From Fundidesulfovibrio soli (GTDB lineage Bacteria > Desulfobacterota > Desulfovibrionia > Desulfovibrionales > Desulfovibrionaceae): 64,000 nt of DNA. The stretch covers positions 1 through 64,000 of the forward strand of contig NZ_JAKZKW010000010.1 in assembly GCF_022808695.1 (NCBI RefSeq), in the 5' to 3' direction. This document shows, piece after piece, positions 17,182-25,171 of this stretch. A program made the translations under genes and the position numbers. Within the stretch, counting starts at the first letter, position 1. Every line of letters starts with the position of its first letter. The notes beneath the pieces were generated by a model, which saw nothing but the letters and a program-made list of their open reading frames with translations, had not been told where the DNA came from and made no database searches.

Positions 17182-19157
17182 CCCTGGGTCTCCTCAAGTT
17201 CGCTAGCGAGCAGGGCGTTGACCTCGGCCAGGATCTGGTTGTCCGTGAAGTGCTGCAGCTGGATGGCCCCCTGCGGGCAGGTGGCGGTGCACAGGCCGCA
17301 GCCCTGGCACATGGTTTCGATCACCTGGGCCTTGATCTCGCCGCGCACCTCCTGCTCCTTGATGGCGCCGAAGGGGCAGGTCATCGCGCACTTCATGCAG
17401 CCCACGCAGCGCTTGAGGTCCACGGAGGAGACCTGCGGGTCGCTCTGCAGCTGGTCCTTCGAGAACAGCGCCAGCACCTTGGCGGCAGCCGCGCTGCCCT
17501 GGGCCACGGAGGTGGGGATGTCCTTGGGGCCCTGCACGCAGCCGGCCACGTAGACGCCCGCCGTGTTGGTCTCCACGGGTTTGAGCTTGGGGTGGCTCTC
17601 CATGTAGAAACCGTAGGCGTCGTAGGAGATGCGCAGCTTCTCGGCCAGGTGCGCCGCGCCGGTCGCGCCTTCCGCGCCCACCGCCAGGACCACCAGGTCC
17701 GCCTCGACCTCGACCTGCGTGCCCGCCAGGGTGTCCACGCCGCGCACGACGTAGCGCCCGCCGCTGGGGTAGACCATGGAGACGCGGCCGCGCACGTACT
17801 TGGCCCCGTATTCCTCCATGGCCCTGCGGGTGAACTCGTCGTACATCTTGCCTGGGGCGCGGATATCCATGTAGAATACATAGGATTCGCTGTCGGGGAT
17901 GTGGTCCTTGGTCAGGATGGCCTGCTTGGCCGTGTACATGCAGCAGAAGCCGGAGCAGTAGGGCCGCCCGACGGACTTGTCGCGCGAACCCACGCACTGG
18001 ATGAAGACCACGGTCTTGGGCTCCTTGCCGTCGGAGGGGCGCTTGATGTGCCCGCCCGTGGGGCCGGAGGCCGAGAGCAGCCGCTCGTACTGGAGGCTGG
18101 TGATCACGTCCTTGTAGCGGCCGCCGCCGTACTGCTCGTATACGGTCCAGTCCATGAGGTCGTAGCCGGTGGCCGCGATGACCGCGCCCACCTCCTCGGT
18201 GACGATCTCGGGCTCCATCTCGTAGTTGATGGCCTTGACCGGGCAGACCTTGGCGCAGATGCCGCACTTGCCGGTCTTGAATTTGATGCAGGAGCCCGCG
18301 TCGATGGAGGCCTTCTTGGGGATGGCCTGCGGGAACGGGATGTTGATGGCCGTGGTGGTGCCCACCAGCTCGTTGAAGAGGTCAGGGCTCTTCTTGCTGG
18401 GGCACTTTTCCAGGCAGGCCCCGCAGCCGGTGCAGAGCTTCCAGTCAACGTAGGTGGGCTTCTTGCGCACCTTGACCTGGAAGTTGCCCACGTAGCCGTT
18501 GACCTCGTCCACCTCGGCGCTGGCGTAGAGCGTGATGTTGGGGTGCTGGGCCACGTCCACCATCTTGGGGCCGAGGATGCAGCAGGAGCAGTCCACGGTG
18601 GGGAAGGTCTTGTCCAGCTTGGCCATCTTGCCGCCGATGGTGGTGGTCTTCTCCACCAGCACCACCTCAAGGCCGCCGTCGGCGCAGTCCAGCGCGGCCT
18701 GGATGCCCGCCACGCCGCCGCCGAGCACCAGCACGCGCTTGTTGATGGCGAAGCTCTTGGCGAAGAGCGGCTTGTTGCGGGCAAGCTTGGCCACGGCCAT
18801 GCGCACGAGGTCGAGCGCCTTGGCGGTGTTGGCTTCCTTGTCCTTGCCGATCCAGGAGACATGCTCGCGGATGTTGGCCATCTCGAACATGTAGGGGTTC
18901 AAGCCCGCCCGCGCCACCGTGCGCATGAAGGTGGGGCCGTGCATGCGCGGGGTGCAGGAGGCGACCACCGCGCCGTCGAGGCCCATTTCCTTGATGGCGC
19001 CGATGATGCCTTCCTGGCCTGGTTCGGAACAGGCGTACATGGTGTCCGAAGCGAAGGCCACCTCGGGCAGGGACTTGGCCATTTCGGCCACTTTGGCCAC
19101 GTCAACGGTACCGGCGATGTTGGAACCGCAGTGGCAGATGAAGACTCCGATTTTCAT
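17178..19157 (-). CDS. hdrA: HdrA: flavin-containing subunit of heterodisulfide-reductase-like complex
   Basis: 659 residues. It shows the FAD-binding Rossmann motif VLVLGGGVAGIQAALDCADGG (about 142), the cysteine-rich DCSCCILGPKM element and four ferredoxin-like clusters: CTGCGACLEKCP, CGICAKVCP, CVGCMKCAMTCP and CQGCGLCTATCP. In the HdrABC family the HdrA FAD is the site of flavin-based electron bifurcation. With FlxABCD the likely overall reaction couples NADH oxidation to reduction of ferredoxin and a disulfide (DsrC is the proposed partner in sulfate reducers). No selenocysteine codon is apparent. Confidence 0.95.
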   Translation of the reverse strand: MKIGVFICHCGSNIAGTVDVAKVAEMAKSLPEVAFASDTMYACSEPGQEGIIGAIKEMGLDGAVVASCTPRMHGPTFMRTVARAGLNPYMFEMANIREHVSWIGKDKEANTAKALDLVRMAVAKLARNKPLFAKSFAINKRVLVLGGGVAGIQAALDCADGGLEVVLVEKTTTIGGKMAKLDKTFPTVDCSCCILGPKMVDVAQHPNITLYASAEVDEVNGYVGNFQVKVRKKPTYVDWKLCTGCGACLEKCPSKKSPDLFNELVGTTTAINIPFPQAIPKKASIDAGSCIKFKTGKCGICAKVCPVKAINYEMEPEIVTEEVGAVIAATGYDLMDWTVYEQYGGGRYKDVITSLQYERLLSASGPTGGHIKRPSDGKEPKTVVFIQCVGSRDKSVGRPYCSGFCCMYTAKQAILTKDHIPDSESYVFYMDIRAPGKMYDEFTRRAMEEYGAKYVRGRVSMVYPSGGRYVVRGVDTLAGTQVEVEADLVVLAVGAEGATGAAHLAEKLRISYDAYGFYMESHPKLKPVETNTAGVYVAGCVQGPKDIPTSVAQGSAAAAKVLALFSKDQLQSDPQVSSVDLKRCVGCMKCAMTCPFGAIKEQEVRGEIKAQVIETMCQGCGLCTATCPQGAIQLQHFTDNQILAEVNALLASELEETQG

Positions 19158-19200
19158 GGCCTTGCACTTCTCCTGGAGACGTTTGTATGCCTCGCCCGGA

Positions 19201-20082
19201 TCATCCGGCTGCGCCGGCGAGAAGCTCCCGGGGGCTCACGACGAGTTTTTCCAACCCCATCTGGCTCTGCGAGAAGCCCAGCGCCAGCCCGATGAGCTGC
19301 GTGAAGTAGAAGATCGGCATGACGTGGTTGGTGCTGTTGGCGACGTTGATCTGGTTCTGGCGGGCGTCCAGGTTCATCTGGCACAGCGGGCAGGCCGTGA
19401 CCATGGCCTGGGCGTTGTTCTCGGCCGCCAGGTTCAGGAGCTTGCCCGAGAGCCGCTCCACGATGTCGCGCCGGGCCACGCCGAAGGAAGCGCCGCAGCA
19501 CTCCACCTTGAGGTTGAAGGGAGCCACCGTGGCGCCCAGGGCCTCCAGGATGTTGTCCAGGGCCATGGGGTTCTCGTGGCTGTCGAACTCCATGATTTTG
19601 GGCGGGCGGTTCATGATGCAGCCGTAGTAGGGGGCGATGGACATGCCCTTGAGGGGGGTGCGTACGCGGTAGCGCAGCTCCTCCATGCCCACGTCCTCCA
19701 CGATGGCCTGCAGCACGGACTTCACCGGCAGGATGTCGCCGTGCACGGGGCGCTCCAGCAGCTTGTTCACCTCGGCGCGGAATTCGGGCTTCTGGAGCCT
19801 GTGGCGGGCGGTCTTGAGATTGGCCAGGCAGCTGGGGCAGGGGGTGATGATGGCGTCGACGCCCTCGATGTCCCCGGCCTGGACCAGGTTGCGGGCTGAG
19901 AGCGCGCCCGCCAGGCGGTCGTCCACGGTGTGGGCCGGGGAGGAGCCGCAGCAGCTCCAGTCGGTGATGTCGATGAGCTCCATGCCCAGGGCCTCGCACA
20001 CGGCCCGCGTGGACATGTCGTATTCCTTGGACGTACCCAGGCCGGAGCAGCCGGGGTAGTAAGCGTAACGAAGGGTCGTCAC
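19201..20082 (-). CDS. hdrB: HdrB: CCG-domain disulfide-reductase subunit
   Basis: 293 residues with two cysteine-rich CCG domains, the catalytic non-cubane cluster subunit. Key stretches are YYPGCSGL, WSCCGSSPAH, TPCPSCLANLK in the first half and YYGCIMNRPP, VECCGASFGVARR, TACPLCQMNL in the second. The substrate is a disulfide; in this metabolic setting DsrC trisulfide or another small disulfide protein is more likely than CoM-CoB. It overlaps hdrC by 4 bp and is 43 bp from hdrA. Confidence 0.95.
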   Translation of the reverse strand: MTTLRYAYYPGCSGLGTSKEYDMSTRAVCEALGMELIDITDWSCCGSSPAHTVDDRLAGALSARNLVQAGDIEGVDAIITPCPSCLANLKTARHRLQKPEFRAEVNKLLERPVHGDILPVKSVLQAIVEDVGMEELRYRVRTPLKGMSIAPYYGCIMNRPPKIMEFDSHENPMALDNILEALGATVAPFNLKVECCGASFGVARRDIVERLSGKLLNLAAENNAQAMVTACPLCQMNLDARQNQINVANSTNHVMPIFYFTQLIGLALGFSQSQMGLEKLVVSPRELLAGAAG

Positions 20083-20639
20083 TGGGCGAACTCCTCTCTG
20101 AACCGCTTGAAAATCTTTGAGATGGCTTCCTTGTTCTGCACGGGGTGCGGCTTGAACCCGAGCTTGCCCTTGGCGAGCATGGCCGGGGCCAGGTCGACGT
20201 CGGTCCAGAATTTGCCGGTCTTCATGGTGTAGAGCATCATGAGCCCCAGCTCGAAGGCCCGGCCGTGACGCTCAACGGACTCAAGGAAGCTGTCCGTGAA
20301 GGACTTGACCCCGTACTCGGTGGCGTAGCCGTCGCGCCGGGCCATGTGCCTGAGCGTGTCCATGATGTGGGCCACGTCGATGGAGTTGGGGCAGCGCGTC
20401 GTGCAGGATTGGCAGCTGGCGCACAGCCAGAGGGAGTGGCAGCCGAGCACGGCGTCCTTCTGGCCCGCCTGGCACAGCCGCACGATCTGGTGCACCGGGA
20501 TGTCGTAGACGAAGGTCACGGGGCAGCCCGCCGTGCAGTTGCCGCACTGGTAGCACAGGCTCAGGTTCTGCCCGGACTCCTGCTCGACGCGGGAGATGAA
20601 TTCCTGGTCGCGAGTCTTGCTCAAGTTGATGACGTGCAT
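20079..20639 (-). CDS. hdrC: HdrC: ferredoxin-like subunit
   Basis: 186 residues with two 4Fe-4S motifs, CYQCGNCTAGCP (about 29) and CASCQSCTTRCP (about 73), linking HdrA to HdrB. It is the first gene of the seven-gene hdrCBA-flxDCBA operon, with a recognisable promoter about 80-130 bp upstream (20710-20795). The length and motifs are standard for the family. Confidence 0.95.
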   Translation of the reverse strand: MHVINLSKTRDQEFISRVEQESGQNLSLCYQCGNCTAGCPVTFVYDIPVHQIVRLCQAGQKDAVLGCHSLWLCASCQSCTTRCPNSIDVAHIMDTLRHMARRDGYATEYGVKSFTDSFLESVERHGRAFELGLMMLYTMKTGKFWTDVDLAPAMLAKGKLGFKPHPVQNKEAISKIFKRFREEFAQ

Positions 20640-20727
20640 AGAAGCCAGCCCGCCTTGCGTAAAAGGTGTGATCGGGAAGGTGCCGTGAGAGGTAACTAGT
20701 GCGCCCGGAAGTTTTAGGCAAGTCTCT

Positions 20728-20794
20728 GAAGAGATAAATTACGTGATTTTAACGGTTTGTGTCAAAATAACACGAGTGTATCAAAATGACACTT
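20728..20794 (-). promoter_or_regulatory. hdr-flx operon promoter with tandem dyads
   Basis: On the minus strand there is TTGACA, an 18-bp spacer and TAATTT, a plausible sigma-70 promoter about 100 bp upstream of hdrC. Two near-palindromes overlap and precede the -35: GTGTTATTTTGACAC and, 4 bp upstream, GTGTCATTTTGATACAC. They share GTGT ... ACAC ends and a TTTTGA core. The position suggests control by a dimeric regulator bound twice. The factor is not identifiable; the spacing differs from the Rex consensus. Confidence 0.55.
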
Positions 20795-20825
20795 TGCTGT
20801 CTATGCGAAGGATTACAGAGTGTTG

Positions 20826-20945
20826 ACGGCCCCTCGGAAACGCCTGGCACAGACGGAAGTCACCAGGGCGGACCACCCGCCTTTCGCGACATTCGCGCTC
20901 GCCCGTTCGCCTGTGCGTCGGTGCCAGGCGGTTCCGAGGGGCCGT
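20826..20945 (-). repeat. Long inverted repeat between nfnB and the hdr promoter
   Basis: Arms 20826-20855 and 20916-20945 are complementary at 28 of 30 positions (ACGGCCCCTCGGAA / TTCCGAGGGGCCGT at the outer ends), with a 60-nt spacer that can itself form a small GGCGG/CCGCC stem. It starts 13 bp after the nfnB stop, so it is the likely nfn terminator, but it is far larger than a normal one. It might be a structured RNA. Confidence 0.6.
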
Positions 20946-20958
20946 CCCTCAGGTCAAT

Positions 20959-22392
20959 TTAGCCAAGAAGCCTCTTGGCGATTTCCTTGGCGGCCCTGCG
21001 TCCCGCGCCCATGGCCGAGATGACGGTCGCCGCGCCGGTGACGATGTCCCCGCCCGCGTACACGTTGGGGATGGAGGTCTCGCCGGTTTCCTCGTTGACC
21101 ACGATGTAGCCCCACTTGTTCAACTCAAGGCCCGGCGTGGTCTGCCCGATGAGCGGGTTGGAGCCCGTGCCCACGGCGATGACGGCCATGTCGCAGGGGA
21201 TCTCGCAGAACTGCCCGTCGCAGGCCACGGGGGAGCAGCGGCCCGACTCGTCGGGCTCGCCCAGCTGCATCTTCTGGAGCACGATGGACTTGAGCCAGCC
21301 CTTCTCGTCGCCCTTGAACTCGATGGGCGCGTGCAGGCAGAGCAGCTCCAGGCCCTCGTCCTTGGCGTGGTGCAGCTCCTCCAGGCGGGCGGGCATCTCG
21401 TTCTCGGTGCGGCGGTAGGCGATGGAGACCTTGTCCGCGCCCAGGCGCATGGCCGTGCGCGCGGCGTCCATGGCCACGTTGCCCGCGCCGAAGACCACCA
21501 CGTTCTTGCCCGTGTAGGCCGGGGTGTCGCTCTTGGGGAACTCGTAGGCGCGGCCCAGGTTCACGCGGGTCAGGTATTCGTTGGCCGAGAACACGCCGAT
21601 CAGGTTCTCGCCCGGCACGCGCAGGAACTTGGGCAGGCCGGCGCCCACGCCGATGAAGATGGCGTTGAAGCCCTGGGCCTTGAGGTCGTCCACGGTGATG
21701 GTCTTGCCGCCAACCCAGTTGGTGTGGAACTCCACGCCGAGCGCGCGCATGGCGTCGATCTCGCGGCGGACGATGGCCTTGGGCAGGCGGAACTCGGGGA
21801 TGCCGTAGACCAGCACCCCGCCCACCTCGTGCAGGGCCTCGAACACGTGCACCTTGATGCCCAGGGCGGAGAGGTAGCCCGCAACGGTCAGGCTGGAGGG
21901 GCCGCCGCCGATGCAGGCGACCTTGAGGTCCTCGCGCTCCAGGGTGCATGCCTGGGTGCCGGTGATCTCCTCGCAGGCGTCCTTGGCCATGAAGGTGTCG
22001 GCCACGAAGCGCTCCAGCCGGCCGATGGCCACGGGCTCGCCCTTCTTGCCCAGGATGCACGCGCCTTCGCACTGCGTCTCCTGGGGGCAGACCCGGCCGC
22101 ACACGGCGGGCAGGGAGTTGGTGTCGCGCAGCACCTTGTAGGCCTTGTCCAGGTCGCCCTCGAGGATGGGGGCGATGAAGCCCGGGATGTCGATCTCCAC
22201 GGGGCAGCCCTTGCGGCACAGGGGCTTCTTGCACTGCAGGCAGCGCTGGGCCTCGGCCAGGGCCATTTCGGGGGTGTAGCCCGTGGTCACTTCGGAGAAG
22301 TTGCGCACGCGCTGGCGCGGGTCCTGCTCCGGCATGGCCGTGCGGGGGGCCTTGCTGCCTACCTTCTTATTTGTTGGAGCATGTGCACACAT
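20959..22392 (-). CDS. nfnB: NfnB: large subunit of NADH-dependent ferredoxin:NADP+ oxidoreductase
   Basis: 477 residues of the glutamate-synthase small-subunit-like family. An N-terminal double 4Fe-4S domain (RCLQCKKPLCRKGCPVEIDIP and CGRVCPQETQCEGACILG) is followed by the FAD site CIGGGPSSLTVAGYLSALG (about 160) and an NADPH site VVVFGAGNVAMDAARTAMRLG (about 300). Glutamate synthase itself is less likely, because the adjacent gene encodes the matching NfnA subunit rather than a GltB glutamine amidotransferase. The start overlaps the nfnA 3' end by 26 bp. Confidence 0.93.
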   Translation of the reverse strand: MCAHAPTNKKVGSKAPRTAMPEQDPRQRVRNFSEVTTGYTPEMALAEAQRCLQCKKPLCRKGCPVEIDIPGFIAPILEGDLDKAYKVLRDTNSLPAVCGRVCPQETQCEGACILGKKGEPVAIGRLERFVADTFMAKDACEEITGTQACTLEREDLKVACIGGGPSSLTVAGYLSALGIKVHVFEALHEVGGVLVYGIPEFRLPKAIVRREIDAMRALGVEFHTNWVGGKTITVDDLKAQGFNAIFIGVGAGLPKFLRVPGENLIGVFSANEYLTRVNLGRAYEFPKSDTPAYTGKNVVVFGAGNVAMDAARTAMRLGADKVSIAYRRTENEMPARLEELHHAKDEGLELLCLHAPIEFKGDEKGWLKSIVLQKMQLGEPDESGRCSPVACDGQFCEIPCDMAVIAVGTGSNPLIGQTTPGLELNKWGYIVVNEETGETSIPNVYAGGDIVTGAATVISAMGAGRRAAKEIAKRLLG

Positions 22393-23224
22393 GGCTTTTC
22401 TTGAACTCCTCGTAGGAAATCTGTTCCATGGTCTTGAACGCCTGGAGCCTGCTGCCCAGTTCCTTGAAGTCGACTTCCTGGCCGTCGAATTCTGGGCCGT
22501 CCACGCAGGCGAACTTGGTCTTGCCGCCCACGGAGACGCGGCAGGCGCCGCACATGCCGATGCCGTCCACCATGATGGAGTTGAGGCTCACCGTGGTCTT
22601 CACGCCGAAGGGCTTGGTCACGCGGGCCACGGCCTCCATCATGGGCACGGGGCCCACGGCCACGACCTCGGCCACGGTGGTGTCGGACTCCAGACGGTCC
22701 TTGAGCAGGTCCGTGACCATGCCCTGCACGCCGAAGGAGCCGTCGTTGGTGGAGACGAGCACCTCGTCGGCGAACTTGCTCAGTTCGTCGTAGAAGAGCA
22801 GCAGGTCCTTGGAGCGGGCGCCGATGACGGTGATCACGCGGTTGCCGGCCATGTGGTGGCCCTTGGCGATGTGGTGCATGGCCGCGATGCCCGTGCCGCC
22901 GCCCACGCAGATCACCGGGCCATCCATCTTGTGGATGTCGGTGTCCTTGCCGAGGGGGCCGCAGAGGTCGACGATCTCGTCGCCCTCCTTGAGGGTTTCG
23001 AGGTGGGCGGTGGTCTTGCCCAGCACCAGGTAGACGATGGTGATGGTTCCGGCCTGCTTGTCGGTGTCCGCGATGGTCAGCGGGATGCGTTCCCCGTTCT
23101 CGCATACGCGCAGGATGACGAAATTTCCGGGTTTGGCTTTGGCCGCGATCTGCGGCGCATCAAGGACCAGTTCGCTGGTCTGGCCTGGGATCAGGCTTCT
23201 TTTCCTGACGATTTTAGAAGGCAT
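22367..23224 (-). CDS. nfnA: NfnA: small subunit of NADH-dependent ferredoxin:NADP+ oxidoreductase
   Basis: 285 residues of the ferredoxin-NADP reductase type. It has the FAD barrel with RIPLTIADTD, the NAD site GPVICVGGGTGIAAMHHIAKG (about 103) and a 2Fe-2S motif CGACRV ... C near the C-terminus. In the NfnAB complex this subunit oxidises NADH while NfnB handles NADPH and ferredoxin, a flavin-based bifurcation. The pair forms its own two-gene operon, separated from hdr-flx by the inverted repeat at 20826-20945. Confidence 0.93.
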   Translation of the reverse strand: MPSKIVRKRSLIPGQTSELVLDAPQIAAKAKPGNFVILRVCENGERIPLTIADTDKQAGTITIVYLVLGKTTAHLETLKEGDEIVDLCGPLGKDTDIHKMDGPVICVGGGTGIAAMHHIAKGHHMAGNRVITVIGARSKDLLLFYDELSKFADEVLVSTNDGSFGVQGMVTDLLKDRLESDTTVAEVVAVGPVPMMEAVARVTKPFGVKTTVSLNSIMVDGIGMCGACRVSVGGKTKFACVDGPEFDGQEVDFKELGSRLQAFKTMEQISYEEFKKSHVCTCSNK

Positions 23225-23296
23225 GGCGCAACTCCTTGGGCGGTCTCTTCTCTGGGGCCGCCGGGAAAAAACCGGCGCTGCTTTCCTGCCGCATTA

Positions 23297-23312
23297 CTTC
23301 ACGGATGTGAAG
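23297..23312 (-). promoter_or_regulatory. Palindromic operator candidate upstream of nfnA
   Basis: A perfect dyad CTTCAC-GGAT-GTGAAG, 73 bp upstream of the nfnA start. It is intergenic and symmetrical, so a dimeric regulator is plausible. It is the inverse of a Rex half-site order (TGTGAA ... TTCACA), so I do not assign it to Rex. No convincing -35/-10 pair is visible next to it. Confidence 0.4.
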
Positions 23313-23352
23313 CGGCGCAGGGCGGGAACCTGCCGTGCGTCCTGCCCCCCCG

Positions 23353-23388
23353 CCGGGCAGGATCGGGAGAGCGTCCGATCCTGCCGGG
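23353..23388. repeat. Intergenic hairpin in the fumarase-nfnA gap
   Basis: A 10-bp perfect stem GCAGGATCGG / CCGATCCTGC with an 8-nt loop, extendable with one mismatch into flanking GC. It lies in the 424-bp gap 23225-23648, which also holds the nfnA operator candidate and the twin hairpins at 23560-23630, and no gene that I can support. Confidence 0.5.
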
Positions 23389-23559
23389 GGTGAATCCATG
23401 GAGGCCTGGAGGGGGCCGGTTCCGGGTGGCGGTGCGGGGGGGCGTCCTCCCAAACGCTTCCCCCGCGCGCGCCGTGGAAAAGCCTGGTGTCCCGTCCTGA
23501 TTCGTTCCGAAGGCGTAAGAGCCTGCCAGCCAGCCTCGGCGTTCGGATGGGGCCTGGAC

Positions 23560-23630
23560 CTTCCCGCAAGGGCGCGAGGCTCGCGCCCTTGCGGGAAGAC
23601 CGGTCCGCCGGTTGGCGGAGGCGGACCGGT
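23560..23630 (-). terminator. Twin strong hairpins after the fumarase genes
   Basis: Two adjacent stems. One has 19-bp perfect arms around a single base (23560-23578 / 23580-23598; CTTCCCGCAAGGGCGCGAG and its complement). The other has 11-bp arms ACCGGTCCGCC / GGCGGACCGGT (23599-23630). They begin 19 bp after the stop of the fumarase beta gene. There is no T tract. They probably end or stabilise the dct-frd-fum transcript. Confidence 0.6.
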
Positions 23631-23648
23631 CCCCGTGGGTGTGGTCGG

Positions 23649-24206
23649 CTACCCGGCGAGGGCGGCCTCCAGGTTGGGCTTCGCATAGAGTTCGCCGCCG
23701 TGGCAGTCGTTGATGACCAGCAGGGGGAACTTTTCGACGGTCAGTTCACGGATGGCTTCGGGGCCCAGGTCGTCGTACGCGATGACCTTGGCGCCCTTGA
23801 TGGCCAGGGAGAGCAGGGCGCCAGCGCCGCCGGTGGCGCCGAAGTAGGCGGCCTTGTTGGCGATCATGGCGTCCTTGACTTCCTGGGAGCGCTTGCCCTT
23901 GCCGATGGTGCCCTTGAGGCCCAGCGCGTGCAGGCGCGGGGCGTAGGTGTCCATGCGGTAGGAGGTGGTGGGCCCGGCCGAGCCGATGGGGCGTCCCGGG
24001 GGCGCGGGGCTGGGGCCCACGTAGTAGATCAGCGCGCCCTTGAGGTCGAAGGGCAGGGCCTCTCCCTTGTCCAGGGAGTCGACCAGGCGTTTGTGCGCGG
24101 CGTCGCGGCCGGTGTAGATGGTGCCTGTGATGAACACCACGTCGCCGCTCTTGAGCTGCTCGATGTCCGCGTCGGTCAGAGGGGTGGTCAGGGTGTATTC
24201 GGCCAT
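23649..24206 (-). CDS. Class I fumarate hydratase, beta subunit
   Basis: 185 residues matching the C-terminal half of iron-sulfur (class I) fumarases, with SGDVVFITGTIYTGRDAAHKRL near the N-terminus, GPTTSYRMD and a C-terminal NDCHGGELY. Together with the alpha subunit it hydrates fumarate to malate. The close relative L-tartrate dehydratase shares the fold, but the neighbours are fumarate reductase genes, which favours fumarase. Its start codon overlaps the alpha stop codon (TAATG). Confidence 0.92.
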   Translation of the reverse strand: MAEYTLTTPLTDADIEQLKSGDVVFITGTIYTGRDAAHKRLVDSLDKGEALPFDLKGALIYYVGPSPAPPGRPIGSAGPTTSYRMDTYAPRLHALGLKGTIGKGKRSQEVKDAMIANKAAYFGATGGAGALLSLAIKGAKVIAYDDLGPEAIRELTVEKFPLLVINDCHGGELYAKPNLEAALAG

Positions 24207-25045
24207 TACAGCACGACCTCCTTGTGCCGGGCGGAGTGGCACTGGATGTTCACGGCCAGGGGCAGGCTTGCCAGGTGGCAGGGCGCCACCATGATCTTCA
24301 CGCCCAGGCAGGTGGTGTCGCCGCCCAGGCCCATGGGGCCCACGCCCAGCTTGTTGATGGAGGCGAGCAGCTCGGCCTCCAGCTTGGCGACCTCGGGGTC
24401 GGGATGGGTGTCGTCGATTTCGCGCAGCAGGGCCTTCTTGGAGTTGATGGCCGCCAGCTCGAAGTTGCCGCCGATGCCCACGCCCACCAGGATCGGGGGG
24501 CAGGGGTTGGGGCCGGCTTCGGCCACGCGGTTGATGATGAACTCGCGCAGGCCCTTCCAGCCGGCGGCGGGGGGGAACATCATCACGCGGCTCATGTTCT
24601 CGGAGCCGCCGCCCTTGGCCATCATCCAGATCTTGATCTTGTCGCCGGGGACCAGGTCGAAGTGGATGATCGCCGGGGAGTTGTCGCCCGTGTTCTTGCG
24701 GGTGAAGGCGTCGCAGGAGGACTTGCGCAGGTAGCCTTCCTGGTAGCCCTTGATCATGCCCTCGTTGATGGCATGGCGGATGCCCATGCCTTCGACGCGG
24801 GCGTCCTCGCCCATTTCCACGAAGAACACGGCGAGGCCGCAGTCCTGGCAGAGGGGGAGGCCGGTCTCCTTGGAGAGGTCGGAGTTCTCCAGCAGCTGGC
24901 GGAAGGTCTCCTTGGCCGCGGGGTTGACCTCGGCCTCCATGCGGGCCTTGAAGGTCCGCACGACGTCCTCGGGTAGCTCCCGGTTGGCCGAGATGCACAT
25001 CTGGGCCACCGAGTCGATTATCGTCTGCGCTTTGATCGTACGCAT
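24206..25045 (-). CDS. Class I fumarate hydratase, alpha subunit
   Basis: 279 residues, the 4Fe-4S-binding half of a two-subunit class I fumarase. Conserved Cys lie in PLCQDCGLAVFFVEMG (about 78-90), GPNPCPPILVGVGIGGN (about 180) and GDTTCLGVKI (about 245), which supply the cluster ligands. The ATG at 25045 follows AAGGAG by about 5 bp; longer frames run through GC-rich spacer. It lies 126 bp after frdB in the same direction. Confidence 0.92.
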   Translation of the reverse strand: MRTIKAQTIIDSVAQMCISANRELPEDVVRTFKARMEAEVNPAAKETFRQLLENSDLSKETGLPLCQDCGLAVFFVEMGEDARVEGMGIRHAINEGMIKGYQEGYLRKSSCDAFTRKNTGDNSPAIIHFDLVPGDKIKIWMMAKGGGSENMSRVMMFPPAAGWKGLREFIINRVAEAGPNPCPPILVGVGIGGNFELAAINSKKALLREIDDTHPDPEVAKLEAELLASINKLGVGPMGLGGDTTCLGVKIMVAPCHLASLPLAVNIQCHSARHKEVVL

Positions 25046-25171
25046 TTTTTCTCCTTGAGGGGGCTTGCGGTCATGTGCCCGCAAGGGTGGGGGAGAACGT
25101 CTCCCCCTTTCCCCCGGATGTTGTCCGCTTGCGGGCGGCGGCGGGGATGGAGCCGCCACCGCCCCGCGCCG

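Noticed and set aside
20728-20794. Rex operator upstream of hdrC
   Set aside because: The TGT...ACA dyads have 9-bp rather than 10-bp spacing and lack the GAA/TTC core, so I only call them unassigned dyads.
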